The translations under genes were made by a program, and so were the position numbers. The notes under the pieces are model-generated. The model was given only the letters and a program-made list of their open reading frames with translations, made no database searches and was not told the origin of the DNA. A DNA stretch of 64,000 bases. It comes from JAAGZL01 sp964628835 (GTDB lineage Bacteria > Pseudomonadota > Gammaproteobacteria > Chromatiales > Chromatiaceae). This document shows positions 7,522-16,424 of the stretch, piece after piece. The stretch lies in assembly GCA_964628835.1 (NCBI GenBank), contig CAZVME010000008.1, positions 5,632-69,631 on the forward strand, given 5' to 3'. Position 1 is the stretch's first letter, and each line of letters starts with the position of its first letter.

Positions 7522-9327
7522 ATGACTGATCTTCAACACATTCGAAACTTCTCCATCATTGCCCATATTGACCATGGTAAATCCACCATAGCGGACCGTT
7601 TCATCCAGATTTGTGGGGGGCTAAGTGAGCGGGAGATGGGTGATCAGGTCCTGGACTCCATGGATCTGGAACGCGAGCGTGGCATAACCATCAAGGCACA
7701 GAGCGTGACCCTCTCCTATACCGCAAAAAATGGTGAGGTGTACCAGCTCAACTTTATCGATACCCCGGGACACGTTGATTTCTCCTACGAAGTATCCAGG
7801 TCACTGGCCGCCTGTGAAGGAGCACTACTGGTGGTGGATGCAGCTCAGGGGGTAGAGGCCCAGAGTGTGGCCAACTGCTATACGGCAATTGAGCAAGGGC
7901 TTGAGGTGTTGCCAGTATTGAACAAGATTGACCTCCCGGCAGCCGAACCGGAGCGTGTAATCAATGAGATTGAAGAGATTATTGGCCTGGAAGCAGAACA
8001 TGCCATGCGAGTCAGCGCCAAAAGTGGAGTGGGAATCCCAGATCTGCTGGAGCAGTTGGTGGAACACATTCCAGCACCGGTTGGCGATAGAAACAAACCT
8101 CTACAGGCCCTGATCATTGATTCATGGTTTGATAGTTATGTGGGTGTAATCTCCCTGATCCGGGTTATGAACGGCAGCATCAAACGCAAGGACAAGATGT
8201 ATATCATGTCCACAGATCGTTCCTACCAAGTGGAGAAAGTAGGTGTATTTAGCCCGAAACAGGAAGAGAAGGATCACCTGGGGCCAGGAGAGGTGGGATT
8301 TGTCATCGCCGGAATCAAAGATATTGATGGTGCCCCGGTTGGCGATACCATAACTCTAAACGACCGCAAGGCCGAGCAACAACTCCCTGGTTTCACCGAG
8401 ATGCGCCCCCGCGTATTCTCCGGCCTCTATCCAATCAGTTCCGATGACTATGAGTCATTCAGAGATGCCCTGAAAAAGCTGAAATTGAATGATGCAGCAC
8501 TGCATTTCGAACCGGAGACATCCCAGGCCCTGGGTTTCGGCTTTCGTTGTGGATTTCTCGGCATGTTGCATATGGAGATCGTACAGGAGAGGCTGGAACG
8601 TGAATACAACCTGGATCTAATCTCCACTGCCCCCACCGTAATCTATGAGGTGGAAAAGAGCGATGGCGAGATCATCATGATAGATAATCCTGCCGCATTG
8701 CCAGACGCCAGCAAGATCGAGGAGATACGGGAACCGCTGATTGAGGCCACCATCCTGGTACCCCAGGATTACCTGGGTAACGTGATTAATCTATGCATAG
8801 AAAAGCGCGGTACCCAGAAGAACCTGCAATATCTTGGTGGCCAGGTACAACTCACCTACGAACTACCCATGAACGAAGTGGTCATGGACTTTTTTGATCG
8901 TCTAAAATCGGTAAGCCGTGGCTATGCCTCTTTTGAGTATGAGTTCAAGCGCTTTCAAGTTGCACCTCTGGTCAAGCTGGAAATCCTGATCAATACAGAG
9001 AAGGTGGATGCACTATCACTGATCGTACATCGGGATAACGCCGATAGCCGTGGCAGAGAGTTGACGGTGAAGATGAAAGAGATTATCCCTCGTCAGATGT
9101 TCGAGGTGGCCATACAGGCGGCCATAGGCAGCAAAATTATCGCCCGCACCACAGTAAAAGCCCTGCGTAAAAATGTAACCGCAAAGTGCTATGGCGGCGA
9201 TATTACCCGCAAACGCAAATTGTTGGAAAAACAAAAAGCCGGTAAAAAGCGTATGAAACAGGTGGGCAGGGTGGAGATCCCTCAAGAGGCGTTTCTTGCC
9301 GTTCTGCGCGTAGGCAAGGATAATTGA
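7522..9327 (+). CDS. lepA: Elongation factor 4 (LepA)
   Basis: LepA is a ribosome-binding GTPase that acts on stalled or mistranslocated ribosomes and influences initiation. The 601-aa length is standard. G1 AHIDHGKST lies near residue 14, switch II DTPGHVDF and NKID follow; the C-terminal half has the LepA-specific domain ending in the basic KRKLLEKQKAGKKRMK tail, and domain IV of EF-G is absent, as it should be. It is the first gene after the terminator and is followed by lepB, the usual operon pair. Confidence 0.98.
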   Translation: MTDLQHIRNFSIIAHIDHGKSTIADRFIQICGGLSEREMGDQVLDSMDLERERGITIKAQSVTLSYTAKNGEVYQLNFIDTPGHVDFSYEVSRSLAACEGALLVVDAAQGVEAQSVANCYTAIEQGLEVLPVLNKIDLPAAEPERVINEIEEIIGLEAEHAMRVSAKSGVGIPDLLEQLVEHIPAPVGDRNKPLQALIIDSWFDSYVGVISLIRVMNGSIKRKDKMYIMSTDRSYQVEKVGVFSPKQEEKDHLGPGEVGFVIAGIKDIDGAPVGDTITLNDRKAEQQLPGFTEMRPRVFSGLYPISSDDYESFRDALKKLKLNDAALHFEPETSQALGFGFRCGFLGMLHMEIVQERLEREYNLDLISTAPTVIYEVEKSDGEIIMIDNPAALPDASKIEEIREPLIEATILVPQDYLGNVINLCIEKRGTQKNLQYLGGQVQLTYELPMNEVVMDFFDRLKSVSRGYASFEYEFKRFQVAPLVKLEILINTEKVDALSLIVHRDNADSRGRELTVKMKEIIPRQMFEVAIQAAIGSKIIARTTVKALRKNVTAKCYGGDITRKRKLLEKQKAGKKRMKQVGRVEIPQEAFLAVLRVGKDN

Positions 9328-9401
9328 CCTGACACATCAGGCCATAATGCGTATAGATCGGGCAATTACTACATGATAATGAAAATAACAGAAGGGTATG
9401 T

Positions 9402-10241
9402 ATGAACATTGATTTTCCATTGATACTGGTACTAGCCACACTCATAACTGGTGGGATCTGGCTTATTGATGCCATGTTTTTTGCCTCCAAAAGGAGAATG
9501 AGCGCCTCTGGCATCTATATTGATTCAGCGGCGACAGGCGGTAAAGAACCCATCATTGTTGAATATGCGCGTTCATTTTTTCCAGTGATACTAGCTGTAT
9601 TGGTACTGCGGTCTGCGGTAGTTGAACCTTTCAGGATTCCATCTGGCTCTATGATGCCAACACTCCTGATTGGCGACTTCATCCTGGTCAACAAATTCAG
9701 CTACGGCATACGCCTGCCGGTGTTGAATAAAAAAATAGTGGACTTTGATGAGCCAAAAACCGGGGATGTTGTGGTATTTCGTTATCCAAAAGATCCAACT
9801 ATTGACTATATTAAACGTGTGGTTGCCGTACCTGGAGACACCATTGACTATCGCGACAAGACTTTGATTATCAATGGCAAAGCAACCAAGCAGGTTCAAC
9901 TGGGGCTGTATAATGGCATCGGCTCTGGAGCGAGGATGACCGGGACCCTGGAAAATGTTGAAACTATAGGCGAGGTGGAGCACTCAATCCTGGTCAATCA
10001 GTTGTATCCAGATCTGCCACCAGGTTGTCAAATGCTGACGAGTGGCACCATAACCGTACCAGAGGGCTACTACTTTGTTATGGGCGATAACCGGGACAAC
10101 AGTAATGACAGTCGCTGTTGGGGTTATGTCCCGGAGAAAAACCTGGTGGGCAAGGCGTTTGCAGTATGGATGAGCTGGGATTCACAGCGGGACAACGTTC
10201 TACCCATTGCCTGGGAAAGGATTGGAGAGGGAATAGAGTAG
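9402..10241 (+). CDS. lepB: Signal peptidase I LepB
   Basis: LepB cleaves signal peptides of exported proteins at the outer face of the inner membrane. The 279-aa protein has an N-terminal membrane helix (about 2-22), a cytoplasmic loop, a second helix (about 57-73) and a periplasmic catalytic domain. The catalytic dyad is S83 (PSGSMMPTL) and K138 (IKRVVAVPGD); the GDNRDNSNDSR box is intact. It sits 74 bp after lepA and before a DUF4845 gene and rnc, a common gammaproteobacterial order. Confidence 0.97.
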   Translation: MNIDFPLILVLATLITGGIWLIDAMFFASKRRMSASGIYIDSAATGGKEPIIVEYARSFFPVILAVLVLRSAVVEPFRIPSGSMMPTLLIGDFILVNKFSYGIRLPVLNKKIVDFDEPKTGDVVVFRYPKDPTIDYIKRVVAVPGDTIDYRDKTLIINGKATKQVQLGLYNGIGSGARMTGTLENVETIGEVEHSILVNQLYPDLPPGCQMLTSGTITVPEGYYFVMGDNRDNSNDSRCWGYVPEKNLVGKAFAVWMSWDSQRDNVLPIAWERIGEGIE

Positions 10242-10308
10242 TAGCAATCATCCACATTTAAGCTGAAATAGAATAAGAGTAATAATTAATGGAGAGGAGG
10301 CTAGTACA

Positions 10309-10686
10309 ATGAAACGCAACATTAACAAGCAGCTTGGCATGACAGGTATGGGTTGGATGACCATACTATTTTTGATTGGCTTTTTTGCCATGCTCACCTT
10401 TAAGCTGGCCCCGATATATTTGGAAAACTACTCAGTAAAAAATATTCTGCACTCATTTAAAGAAGAGCCACTTATCACCCAAAAGAGCAAGGCGGATATT
10501 CGAAGAATGTTCATGTCACGTCTGATTACCAATGGGATAAGAGACATCAAAAAAGAGAGCATCAAAATCGATAAGAAACCGGGCATATTAAAAATTGGAT
10601 TCGCCTATAACGTGCGTAAGCCAATGGTAGGAAATATTGATGTGGTTGTAACATTTGGTGATGAGATTGAACTGGTGTCGAATTGA
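10309..10686 (+). CDS. DUF4845 membrane protein
   Basis: This 125-aa protein has a short basic N-terminus, one membrane helix (about 16-36) and a small extracytoplasmic domain. It matches the DUF4845 family, which is nearly always found between lepB and rnc in gammaproteobacteria. GGAGAGGAGG lies 10 nt before the start. The stop overlaps the rnc start (TTGA). Function is unknown; the fixed position suggests a link to secretion or to expression of rnc. Confidence 0.85.
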   Translation: MKRNINKQLGMTGMGWMTILFLIGFFAMLTFKLAPIYLENYSVKNILHSFKEEPLITQKSKADIRRMFMSRLITNGIRDIKKESIKIDKKPGILKIGFAYNVRKPMVGNIDVVVTFGDEIELVSN

Positions 10687-11363
10687 GAGAACCCATAGAA
10701 CATCTTTGCCGAAAAATCGGCTATGACTTTTCAGATCAGGCACTAATTGACAAGGCACTAACCCACAGAAGTGCTGGTGGCACAAATAACGAGAGAATGG
10801 AGTTTCTGGGGGACTCAATCCTGGGATTTATTATTGCAGATCAGTTGTTTCATAACCTGGCCCATGCAGATGAAGGTGACATGAGCCGGTTGAGGTCTAA
10901 CCTGGTCAGAGGCGCGACCTTGGCCGAGTTAGCAAGAGAGATTGACCTGGGTAAATATCTGTTACTGGGACCAGGTGAGCTCCGCAGCGGTGGACAATCC
11001 AGGGATTCAATTCTGGCCGATGCCCTGGAAGCCATCTTTGCCGCAGTATATCTGGATGGTGGTTATAGTGCCGTTCGCAACTTCATTCTCAACCTGTACA
11101 AAAGCCGGCTGGATAGCATTACCACCAACAAACAGCTCAAGGATCCAAAGACCAGACTGCAGGAGTATCTTCAGGCTAAGCACCACAATCTCCCTAAATA
11201 CAGTGTCATAGAAGTCACGGGTGAACAGCATGACCAGAATTTCACCATCAAGTGCGTAATTGATGATCTTGATATGAATGCAGTCGCCACCGGTTCAAGC
11301 CGCCGCAAGGCAGAACAGAAGGCAGCAGATACGTTGCTGAAAGAGTTATTACAAGATGTCTAA
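10683..11363 (+). CDS. rnc: Ribonuclease III
   Basis: RNase III cuts double-stranded RNA and processes rRNA precursors. The 226-aa enzyme has the signature NERMEFLGDS (from residue 36; metal ligands E40 and D44), the second acidic pair in SILADALEAIFAA, and a C-terminal dsRNA-binding domain (about 155-225) with SSRRKAEQKAA. The start appears to be TTG at 10683, overlapping the upstream stop as TTGA. No ATG lies in the first 38 codons, and a later start would remove the ALTHRS helix. It overlaps era by 8 bp. Confidence 0.96.
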   Translation: MREPIEHLCRKIGYDFSDQALIDKALTHRSAGGTNNERMEFLGDSILGFIIADQLFHNLAHADEGDMSRLRSNLVRGATLAELAREIDLGKYLLLGPGELRSGGQSRDSILADALEAIFAAVYLDGGYSAVRNFILNLYKSRLDSITTNKQLKDPKTRLQEYLQAKHHNLPKYSVIEVTGEQHDQNFTIKCVIDDLDMNAVATGSSRRKAEQKAADTLLKELLQDV

Positions 11364-12252
11364 GAAAACAAACCACTGTGGATTTGCCGCGATAGTTGGA
11401 CGTCCAAACGTGGGGAAATCCACCTTGTTAAACCGGATTATTGGTCAGAAGCTGGCCATAACATCACACAAGCCCCAAACCACTCGTCACAGCATTCTGG
11501 GCGTTAAAACCGACCCTGATGGTCAAATAGTCTACGTCGACACCCCGGGCATCCACACACGCGGCACCCAGCCCATGAACAAGTACCTGAACCGCACGGC
11601 AAGGTCGGCTTTGGCTGATGTGGATCTGTTGCTGTTTGTGATTGAGGCGCTGCGCTGGACCGAAGAGGATGAGATGGTGCTGAAGACCATCGGTAATTAT
11701 GGTCTAAATTGCATCCTGTTGGTTAATAAGGTGGATAGGGTTAAAGACAAACAAGAGCTACTGCCGTTTATATCTGAGATCGCAGCCAAATACAGCTTTT
11801 CAGAGGTTATTCCGCTTTCTGCACTCAACGGTTCCAACGTCTCAGAACTGGAGCAGAAGGTCCTTGCGGCCATGCCTGAAGGGGATAATATCTACCCAGA
11901 TGATCAACTGACTAATCGCTCTGAACGTTTTTTTGCTGCTGAATTTGTACGTGAGCAACTTACTCAACGCTATGCTCAAGAGATCCCATATGCATTGACG
12001 GTTGAAATAGAACAGTTCGAGGTGGTCAAAGAGCTCTACCGTATACATGCCTTGATTTGGGTGGAGCGTGAAGGACAGAAAAACATCATCATCGGCAAGA
12101 ATGGAGCAGCACTCAAAGAGGTTGCAATGCAGGCTCGTAAGGAGATGGAGAAATTCTTTGGGCACAAAGTCTTTCTAAAGGTGTGGGTCAAAGTGAAAAA
12201 GAGCTGGTCCACAGACAGCAAGTCACTACACCAGCTTGGTTATGGTGACTAA
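11356..12252 (+). CDS. era: GTPase Era
   Basis: Era binds the 3' end of 16S rRNA and helps 30S assembly. The 298-aa product has G1 GRPNVGKST (about residues 16-24), switch II DTPGIH, NKVD and SALNG, followed by a C-terminal KH domain (GQKNIIIGKNG). Its start lies within the end of rnc, a conserved overlap. The rnc-era-recO-pdxJ order matches E. coli. Confidence 0.97.
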   Translation: MSKKTNHCGFAAIVGRPNVGKSTLLNRIIGQKLAITSHKPQTTRHSILGVKTDPDGQIVYVDTPGIHTRGTQPMNKYLNRTARSALADVDLLLFVIEALRWTEEDEMVLKTIGNYGLNCILLVNKVDRVKDKQELLPFISEIAAKYSFSEVIPLSALNGSNVSELEQKVLAAMPEGDNIYPDDQLTNRSERFFAAEFVREQLTQRYAQEIPYALTVEIEQFEVVKELYRIHALIWVEREGQKNIIIGKNGAALKEVAMQARKEMEKFFGHKVFLKVWVKVKKSWSTDSKSLHQLGYGD

Positions 12253-12283
12253 TAGTGGTGCATAGATTAATGCCTTAACTACC

Positions 12284-12973
12284 ATGTATCGCGCCTACCT
12301 CTTACACCGTAGCCCCTACTCAAACAGCAGCCTGTTGCTGGAGTGCTTTACCAAAGAACATGGTCGCTTTCCTGCTATAGCCAAAGGCGCAAGGAGTGGA
12401 AGAAAATCTGGCGCCGCAACCCTACAGCCCTTTAATCCGTTAATCATTCGTATTGCAGGGAAGGGGGAGGTCAAGACCCTGGCCGGATATGAACAAGAGA
12501 CAACGGGGCCAAACCTGCAAGGAAAGAGCATGTATTGCGGGTTTTACCTGAATGAACTACTGGTACGAATACTCGCAAGAAATGATCCACACGAAGATCT
12601 GTTCGCACACTACGAGAGTGCCCTGATAGCACTTTCAACCAGCGACAATATCGAACCAGCACTGCGTCAATTTGAAGTGGCGCTGTTGAACGAGTTGGGC
12701 TACGGTTTACAACTGGAGGTAGAAGTGGAGGCGGGTGATCCAATCAAGCCGGACTCATACTATACCTTTGAATTGGAGAGTGGCCCCAAACAGGCAGCTC
12801 CCTCCGACCACAACTCAATCATCGGTAGCACGCTACAGGCATTGGCCGGACACAGACCGTTCATGGAAACAGAAAAAAACCAGGCGCGCAGACTTATGCG
12901 AAGGGTACTTGCACACTATCTGGGTGATCGTCCGCTTAAGAGCCGTGAACTGTTTAGCCAAAATTTCAGATAA
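12284..12973 (+). CDS. recO: DNA repair protein RecO
   Basis: RecO works with RecR to load RecA on SSB-coated gaps and anneals single strands. The 229-aa protein begins with the OB-fold (YRAYLLHRSPYSNSSLLLECFTKEHG), followed by the helical domain. It lacks the cysteine zinc site seen in some RecO proteins, as is common in gammaproteobacteria. It lies 31 bp after era and 17 bp before pdxJ, the conserved order. Confidence 0.94.
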   Translation: MYRAYLLHRSPYSNSSLLLECFTKEHGRFPAIAKGARSGRKSGAATLQPFNPLIIRIAGKGEVKTLAGYEQETTGPNLQGKSMYCGFYLNELLVRILARNDPHEDLFAHYESALIALSTSDNIEPALRQFEVALLNELGYGLQLEVEVEAGDPIKPDSYYTFELESGPKQAAPSDHNSIIGSTLQALAGHRPFMETEKNQARRLMRRVLAHYLGDRPLKSRELFSQNFR

Positions 12974-12990
12974 TCAGAGACTCCACAAAT

Positions 12991-13722
12991 ATGAAACAGA
13001 GAGATGAAATACTACTTGGGGTCAATATTGATCACATCGCCACAGTGCGACAGGCGCGTGGAACAATTTACCCGGAACCGGTGCAAGCAGCACTGGTGGC
13101 GGAACAGGCTGGCGCCGATGTAATCACTCTACACCTACGGGAAGACCGGCGGCATATTCAAGACCGCGATGTTGAGATATTGATAGATATGTTGCAGACC
13201 AGAATGAATCTGGAGATGGCGGCTACTCAGGAGATGCTGGGGATTGCCACCCGGTTAAAACCCCACGATTGCTGCATAGTACCGGAAAAGCGTGAAGAGC
13301 TGACCACTGAGGGTGGACTGGATGTGCTAGGCAATATTGATTATCTGACAGATTACTGTGCAACTCTGAAACAGGCCAGCACCAGGGTGTCCCTGTTTAT
13401 AGATGCGGATCTATCCCAGATAGATGCAGCCAATACAGTCGGTGCGCCGGTGGTTGAGATACACACCGGACACTACGCTGACGCCACCACAGATGAAGAG
13501 AGAGAAAGAGAACTGGTAAGAATAACAACAGCAGTAAAGCATGGCACGGAGATTGGGCTGCAAGTAAATGCCGGGCACGGACTCGATTATCACAATGTCA
13601 AAGCCATTACAGATATTCCAGACATCATTGAACTGAATATTGGTCACTCCATCATTGCCCGCGCCCTGTTCACTGGTCTGGCCCAGGCGGTATCTGACAT
13701 GAAGTCACTCCTGGTTCGGTAG
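12991..13722 (+). CDS. pdxJ: Pyridoxine 5'-phosphate synthase PdxJ
   Basis: PdxJ condenses 1-deoxyxylulose 5-phosphate with 3-amino-2-oxopropyl phosphate to make pyridoxine 5'-phosphate. The 243-aa TIM barrel shows LGVNIDHIATVRQARG at the N-terminus, HLREDRRHI, CCIVPEKREELTTEGG and VNAGHGLDYHNV, the phosphate and metal-free active-site segments. In E. coli acpS follows pdxJ; here a methylthiopurine phosphorylase follows instead. Confidence 0.97.
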   Translation: MKQRDEILLGVNIDHIATVRQARGTIYPEPVQAALVAEQAGADVITLHLREDRRHIQDRDVEILIDMLQTRMNLEMAATQEMLGIATRLKPHDCCIVPEKREELTTEGGLDVLGNIDYLTDYCATLKQASTRVSLFIDADLSQIDAANTVGAPVVEIHTGHYADATTDEERERELVRITTAVKHGTEIGLQVNAGHGLDYHNVKAITDIPDIIELNIGHSIIARALFTGLAQAVSDMKSLLVR

Positions 13723-13797
13723 TTAATTCCAGAGATCTAACATCAACTATACTGATTGTAATAACAGACAAATTAGTAGACACAAGAAAACAATAAT

Positions 13798-14538
13798 ATG
13801 ACAAAACTAGCAATAATCGGCGGCTCTGGCTTTACTCGTATGGAGTCCCTGGAAATTACAAGACGTGAGGTTGTCAGCACTCCTTACGGCGAACCTTCCT
13901 CACCTCTGATTCACGGCATCTTCAATGGTATTGAGATTGTTTTTCTACCACGACACGGAGCTGGGCATACCATCCCTCCGCATAAGGTAAACTACCGCGC
14001 CAATATCTGGGCCCTCAAACACATCGATGTGGATTATGTGGTGGGAATGGCCACAGTTGGCGGCATTGGAGATGACATGGCACCGGGCGCAATCGCCATC
14101 CCAGATCAGATAATTGATTACACCTGGGGCAGGGGACACACCTTCTTTGAACTGGATCTGTCCCAGGTCACCCATATTGATTTTACTGAACCATACTGTG
14201 AAGAGTTGCGAGCAGCCCTGGTTAAAGCAGCGCAAGCAGCCAGTCTGGACGTAATCAATAACGGCACCTACGGAGCAACCCAGGGTCCAAGACTGGAATC
14301 CGCCATGGAGATCAGACGGTTGGAGAATGACGGCTGTGACATCGTAGGTATGACCGGTATGCCAGAGGCCGCCTTGGCCCGTGAACTAGGGCTGTGCTAT
14401 GCCCACTGCGCAGTGGTGGCAAACAAGGCCGCTGGAAAAGGCGACGGCCCCATTACCATGGATGAAATTGAGGCAAATATGAAACATGGTATGAAGAAGG
14501 TATATAGCCTGTTGCAGGAATTAGGTGGAATTCTGTAG
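13798..14538 (+). CDS. Methylthiopurine phosphorylase (MTIP/MTAP family)
   Basis: This 246-aa enzyme belongs to the 5'-methylthioadenosine phosphorylase branch of purine nucleoside phosphorylases. IIGGSGF at the N-terminus, PRHGAGHTIPPHKVNYRAN, the TYGATQGPRLES loop and GMTGMPEAALARE are intact. In Pseudomonas the related protein is an S-methyl-5'-thioinosine phosphorylase working after a deaminase; the gammaproteobacterial lineage and short length make that activity likely, but the base specificity cannot be read with certainty. It recycles the methylthio by-product of polyamine synthesis. It lies 75 bp after pdxJ and converges with putP. Confidence 0.88.
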   Translation: MTKLAIIGGSGFTRMESLEITRREVVSTPYGEPSSPLIHGIFNGIEIVFLPRHGAGHTIPPHKVNYRANIWALKHIDVDYVVGMATVGGIGDDMAPGAIAIPDQIIDYTWGRGHTFFELDLSQVTHIDFTEPYCEELRAALVKAAQAASLDVINNGTYGATQGPRLESAMEIRRLENDGCDIVGMTGMPEAALARELGLCYAHCAVVANKAAGKGDGPITMDEIEANMKHGMKKVYSLLQELGGIL

Positions 14539-14553
14539 CCAGAGATCGTTTGG

Positions 14554-16035
14554 TCAGCGCAGCGACTTCTCCATCTGTTCAAACTTAATTCCAATCTCAT
14601 GTTCTGGTTCCTGATCTAACAAGGACACCAGCAGCACTGCAATCAGTGAGGCTATGCATCCTGGTACAATCTCATATAGGTCAAATATTCCACCCTGAAG
14701 CTGTTTCCAAAGCACCACAGTGATGCCACCAGTTAAGATTCCGGCAAGGGCGCCATTTCGAGTCATACGCCTCCAATACAGGGCCAGGAGTAGGGTGGGG
14801 CCAAAGGCAGCACCGAACCCTGCCCAGGCATAGGAGACTAGGTCCAACACTTTATTTTCCGGATCCATAGCCAGCACAAATGCCACCAGTGCAATCAGCA
14901 CAACAGTGACACGCCCCGTACGTACCAGATTCATACTGGAAATAGGTTTGTGATAAAAACGCTTGAGGATATCTTCGGTAAATGCAGAAGACGACACCAG
15001 CAACTGTGAGTCGGCAGTACTCATAATGGCTGCTAAGATAGCGGCCAGCAGCAGGCCGGAAATCAGGGGATGAAACATAGCCTCTATCAGGCGAATAAAC
15101 ACCTTTTCCGAGTCAGCTCCGGTAAGGGATGTTTCAAAGAAACCTATACCCAGAAGCCCAGACAATGATGCACCCATCAGGGTTAAAAAGGTCCAGGTTA
15201 CCGCAATACGACGCGCCTTAGGCACAGCAGATACGGACTCAATAGCCTTAAATCTGGCCAAAATGTGAGGCTGACCAAAGTAGCCTAAACCCCAACCCAT
15301 CAGAGAGATGATAGTAATAAGAGTGAGCGCAGCACCGTCAGAAGCGGAAAATGGATCAAGCAAATGTATGGATTTGGTGTCTATTACTGCAATAGCCTGG
15401 GCAACGCCTCCAGCTTCCTGCAGAGCCATCACTGGTACTATCAGCAGAGCAGCGGCCATAAGCAGGGCCTGCAACAAGTCGGTCCATGATACAGCCAGAA
15501 AACCACCAACCGAGGTATACAGGATAATAGCAAGCGCACCCAAAGCAACTGCCCATACGTAATCAAGCCCAAATACAGATTCAAACAACTTGCCGCCTGC
15601 TACCAGACCGGAGCTGGTGTAGAAAAGAAAAAACAGCAGGATGAACACCGCAGAGACCAGCTGCAAAACACCAGAATTGTCTTTGAATCTATTATTAAAG
15701 AAGGCGGGCAGAGTGATGGCATCACCTACTAGATGGCTGTATACACGCAATCGCGCTGCTACCAGCTTCCAGTTTAGCCAGGTTCCCAGCAAGAGACCGC
15801 CAGCCAACCATATGGACTCCATACCACTCAGATATGCATAACCAGGAAGTCCCAGCAATAACCAGCCACTCATGTCAGAGGCGCCAGCACTCAGTGCTGC
15901 AACCCAGCTACCGAGTCTTCTGCCACCAAGAATAAAATCACCAAGGTCTGAGGTTTTTCTATAAGCCCTCCAACCAATGGCAAACACGACAAGAAGATAG
16001 ACAGAGAAGGAAAATAAATTAAGGGTCAGGTCCAT
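14554..16035 (-). CDS. putP: Sodium/proline symporter PutP
   Basis: This 493-aa inner membrane protein has about 13 hydrophobic helices and belongs to the sodium:solute symporter family. The N-terminal GGRRLGSWVAALSAGASDMSGW segment (helix 2, Na+ and proline site), GLGYFGQPHILARF and the MSTADSQLLVSSSAF stretch match PutP closely. It would take up L-proline with Na+. No putA is next to it, so the proline could serve as osmolyte or be oxidised by an enzyme coded elsewhere. GAAGAGC lies just upstream of the start. Its 3' end faces the phosphorylase gene across 15 bp. Confidence 0.92.
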   Translation of the reverse strand: MDLTLNLFSFSVYLLVVFAIGWRAYRKTSDLGDFILGGRRLGSWVAALSAGASDMSGWLLLGLPGYAYLSGMESIWLAGGLLLGTWLNWKLVAARLRVYSHLVGDAITLPAFFNNRFKDNSGVLQLVSAVFILLFFLFYTSSGLVAGGKLFESVFGLDYVWAVALGALAIILYTSVGGFLAVSWTDLLQALLMAAALLIVPVMALQEAGGVAQAIAVIDTKSIHLLDPFSASDGAALTLITIISLMGWGLGYFGQPHILARFKAIESVSAVPKARRIAVTWTFLTLMGASLSGLLGIGFFETSLTGADSEKVFIRLIEAMFHPLISGLLLAAILAAIMSTADSQLLVSSSAFTEDILKRFYHKPISSMNLVRTGRVTVVLIALVAFVLAMDPENKVLDLVSYAWAGFGAAFGPTLLLALYWRRMTRNGALAGILTGGITVVLWKQLQGGIFDLYEIVPGCIASLIAVLLVSLLDQEPEHEIGIKFEQMEKSLR

Positions 16036-16424
16036 TTAAAGCTCTTCTTCGGCTTTAACAAATAAAATTATAAGAATATAGGCTGGATGTTATATGAATC
16101 ACCCCGGGTTTGCCGGAGGGTCTATTACTTGAGATGATAGACCGATGAGTAGAGCAAGCAGATATTCCCCTGAGTTTCGTCATGCAGGGATGTTGATCCA
16201 AAGGCATATGTTTCTGATAAGCTGGTAGCATCTACTTCATAGAGCAATACATGTCATTAGCCTTGCAGTATTTTTTGCTACAAAGCTATTTTTTGTGTCC
16301 AAATCAAAGGATTGTAGGCACTTCAAATATATTTACTCGAAAGAAGGGTGATTTGACAGTTTATGCTGCAATTCATCATTTAACATAATATATATTATGC
16401 GCAATTGTATATACAGGCTCGGTA
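16036..16424. other. Intergenic region with an IS3-like remnant
   Basis: This AT-rich gap lies behind putP and the downstream end of the amidotransferase gene. It should hold the minus-strand putP promoter in its left part. The middle contains an IS3-like inverted-end motif and the first codons of an OrfA-type transposase (described separately). The right part (16230-16424) shows no ORF or hairpin I can name. Confidence 0.5.
16095..16228 (+). pseudogene. Remnant of an IS3-family element (end plus start of orfA)
   Basis: TGAATCACCCCGGGTTTGCC at 16095-16114 resembles the TGAAnC-CCCCGGG type terminal repeats of some IS3-family elements. About 30 bp further on, an ATG at 16145 opens 27 codons starting MSRASRYSPEFRHAGM; the RYSPEFR stretch is typical of the N-terminus of IS3-type OrfA. 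The frame stops at 16228 and no OrfB follows. This looks like a solo, decayed end of an element. The assignment is by eye and could be wrong. Confidence 0.42.
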
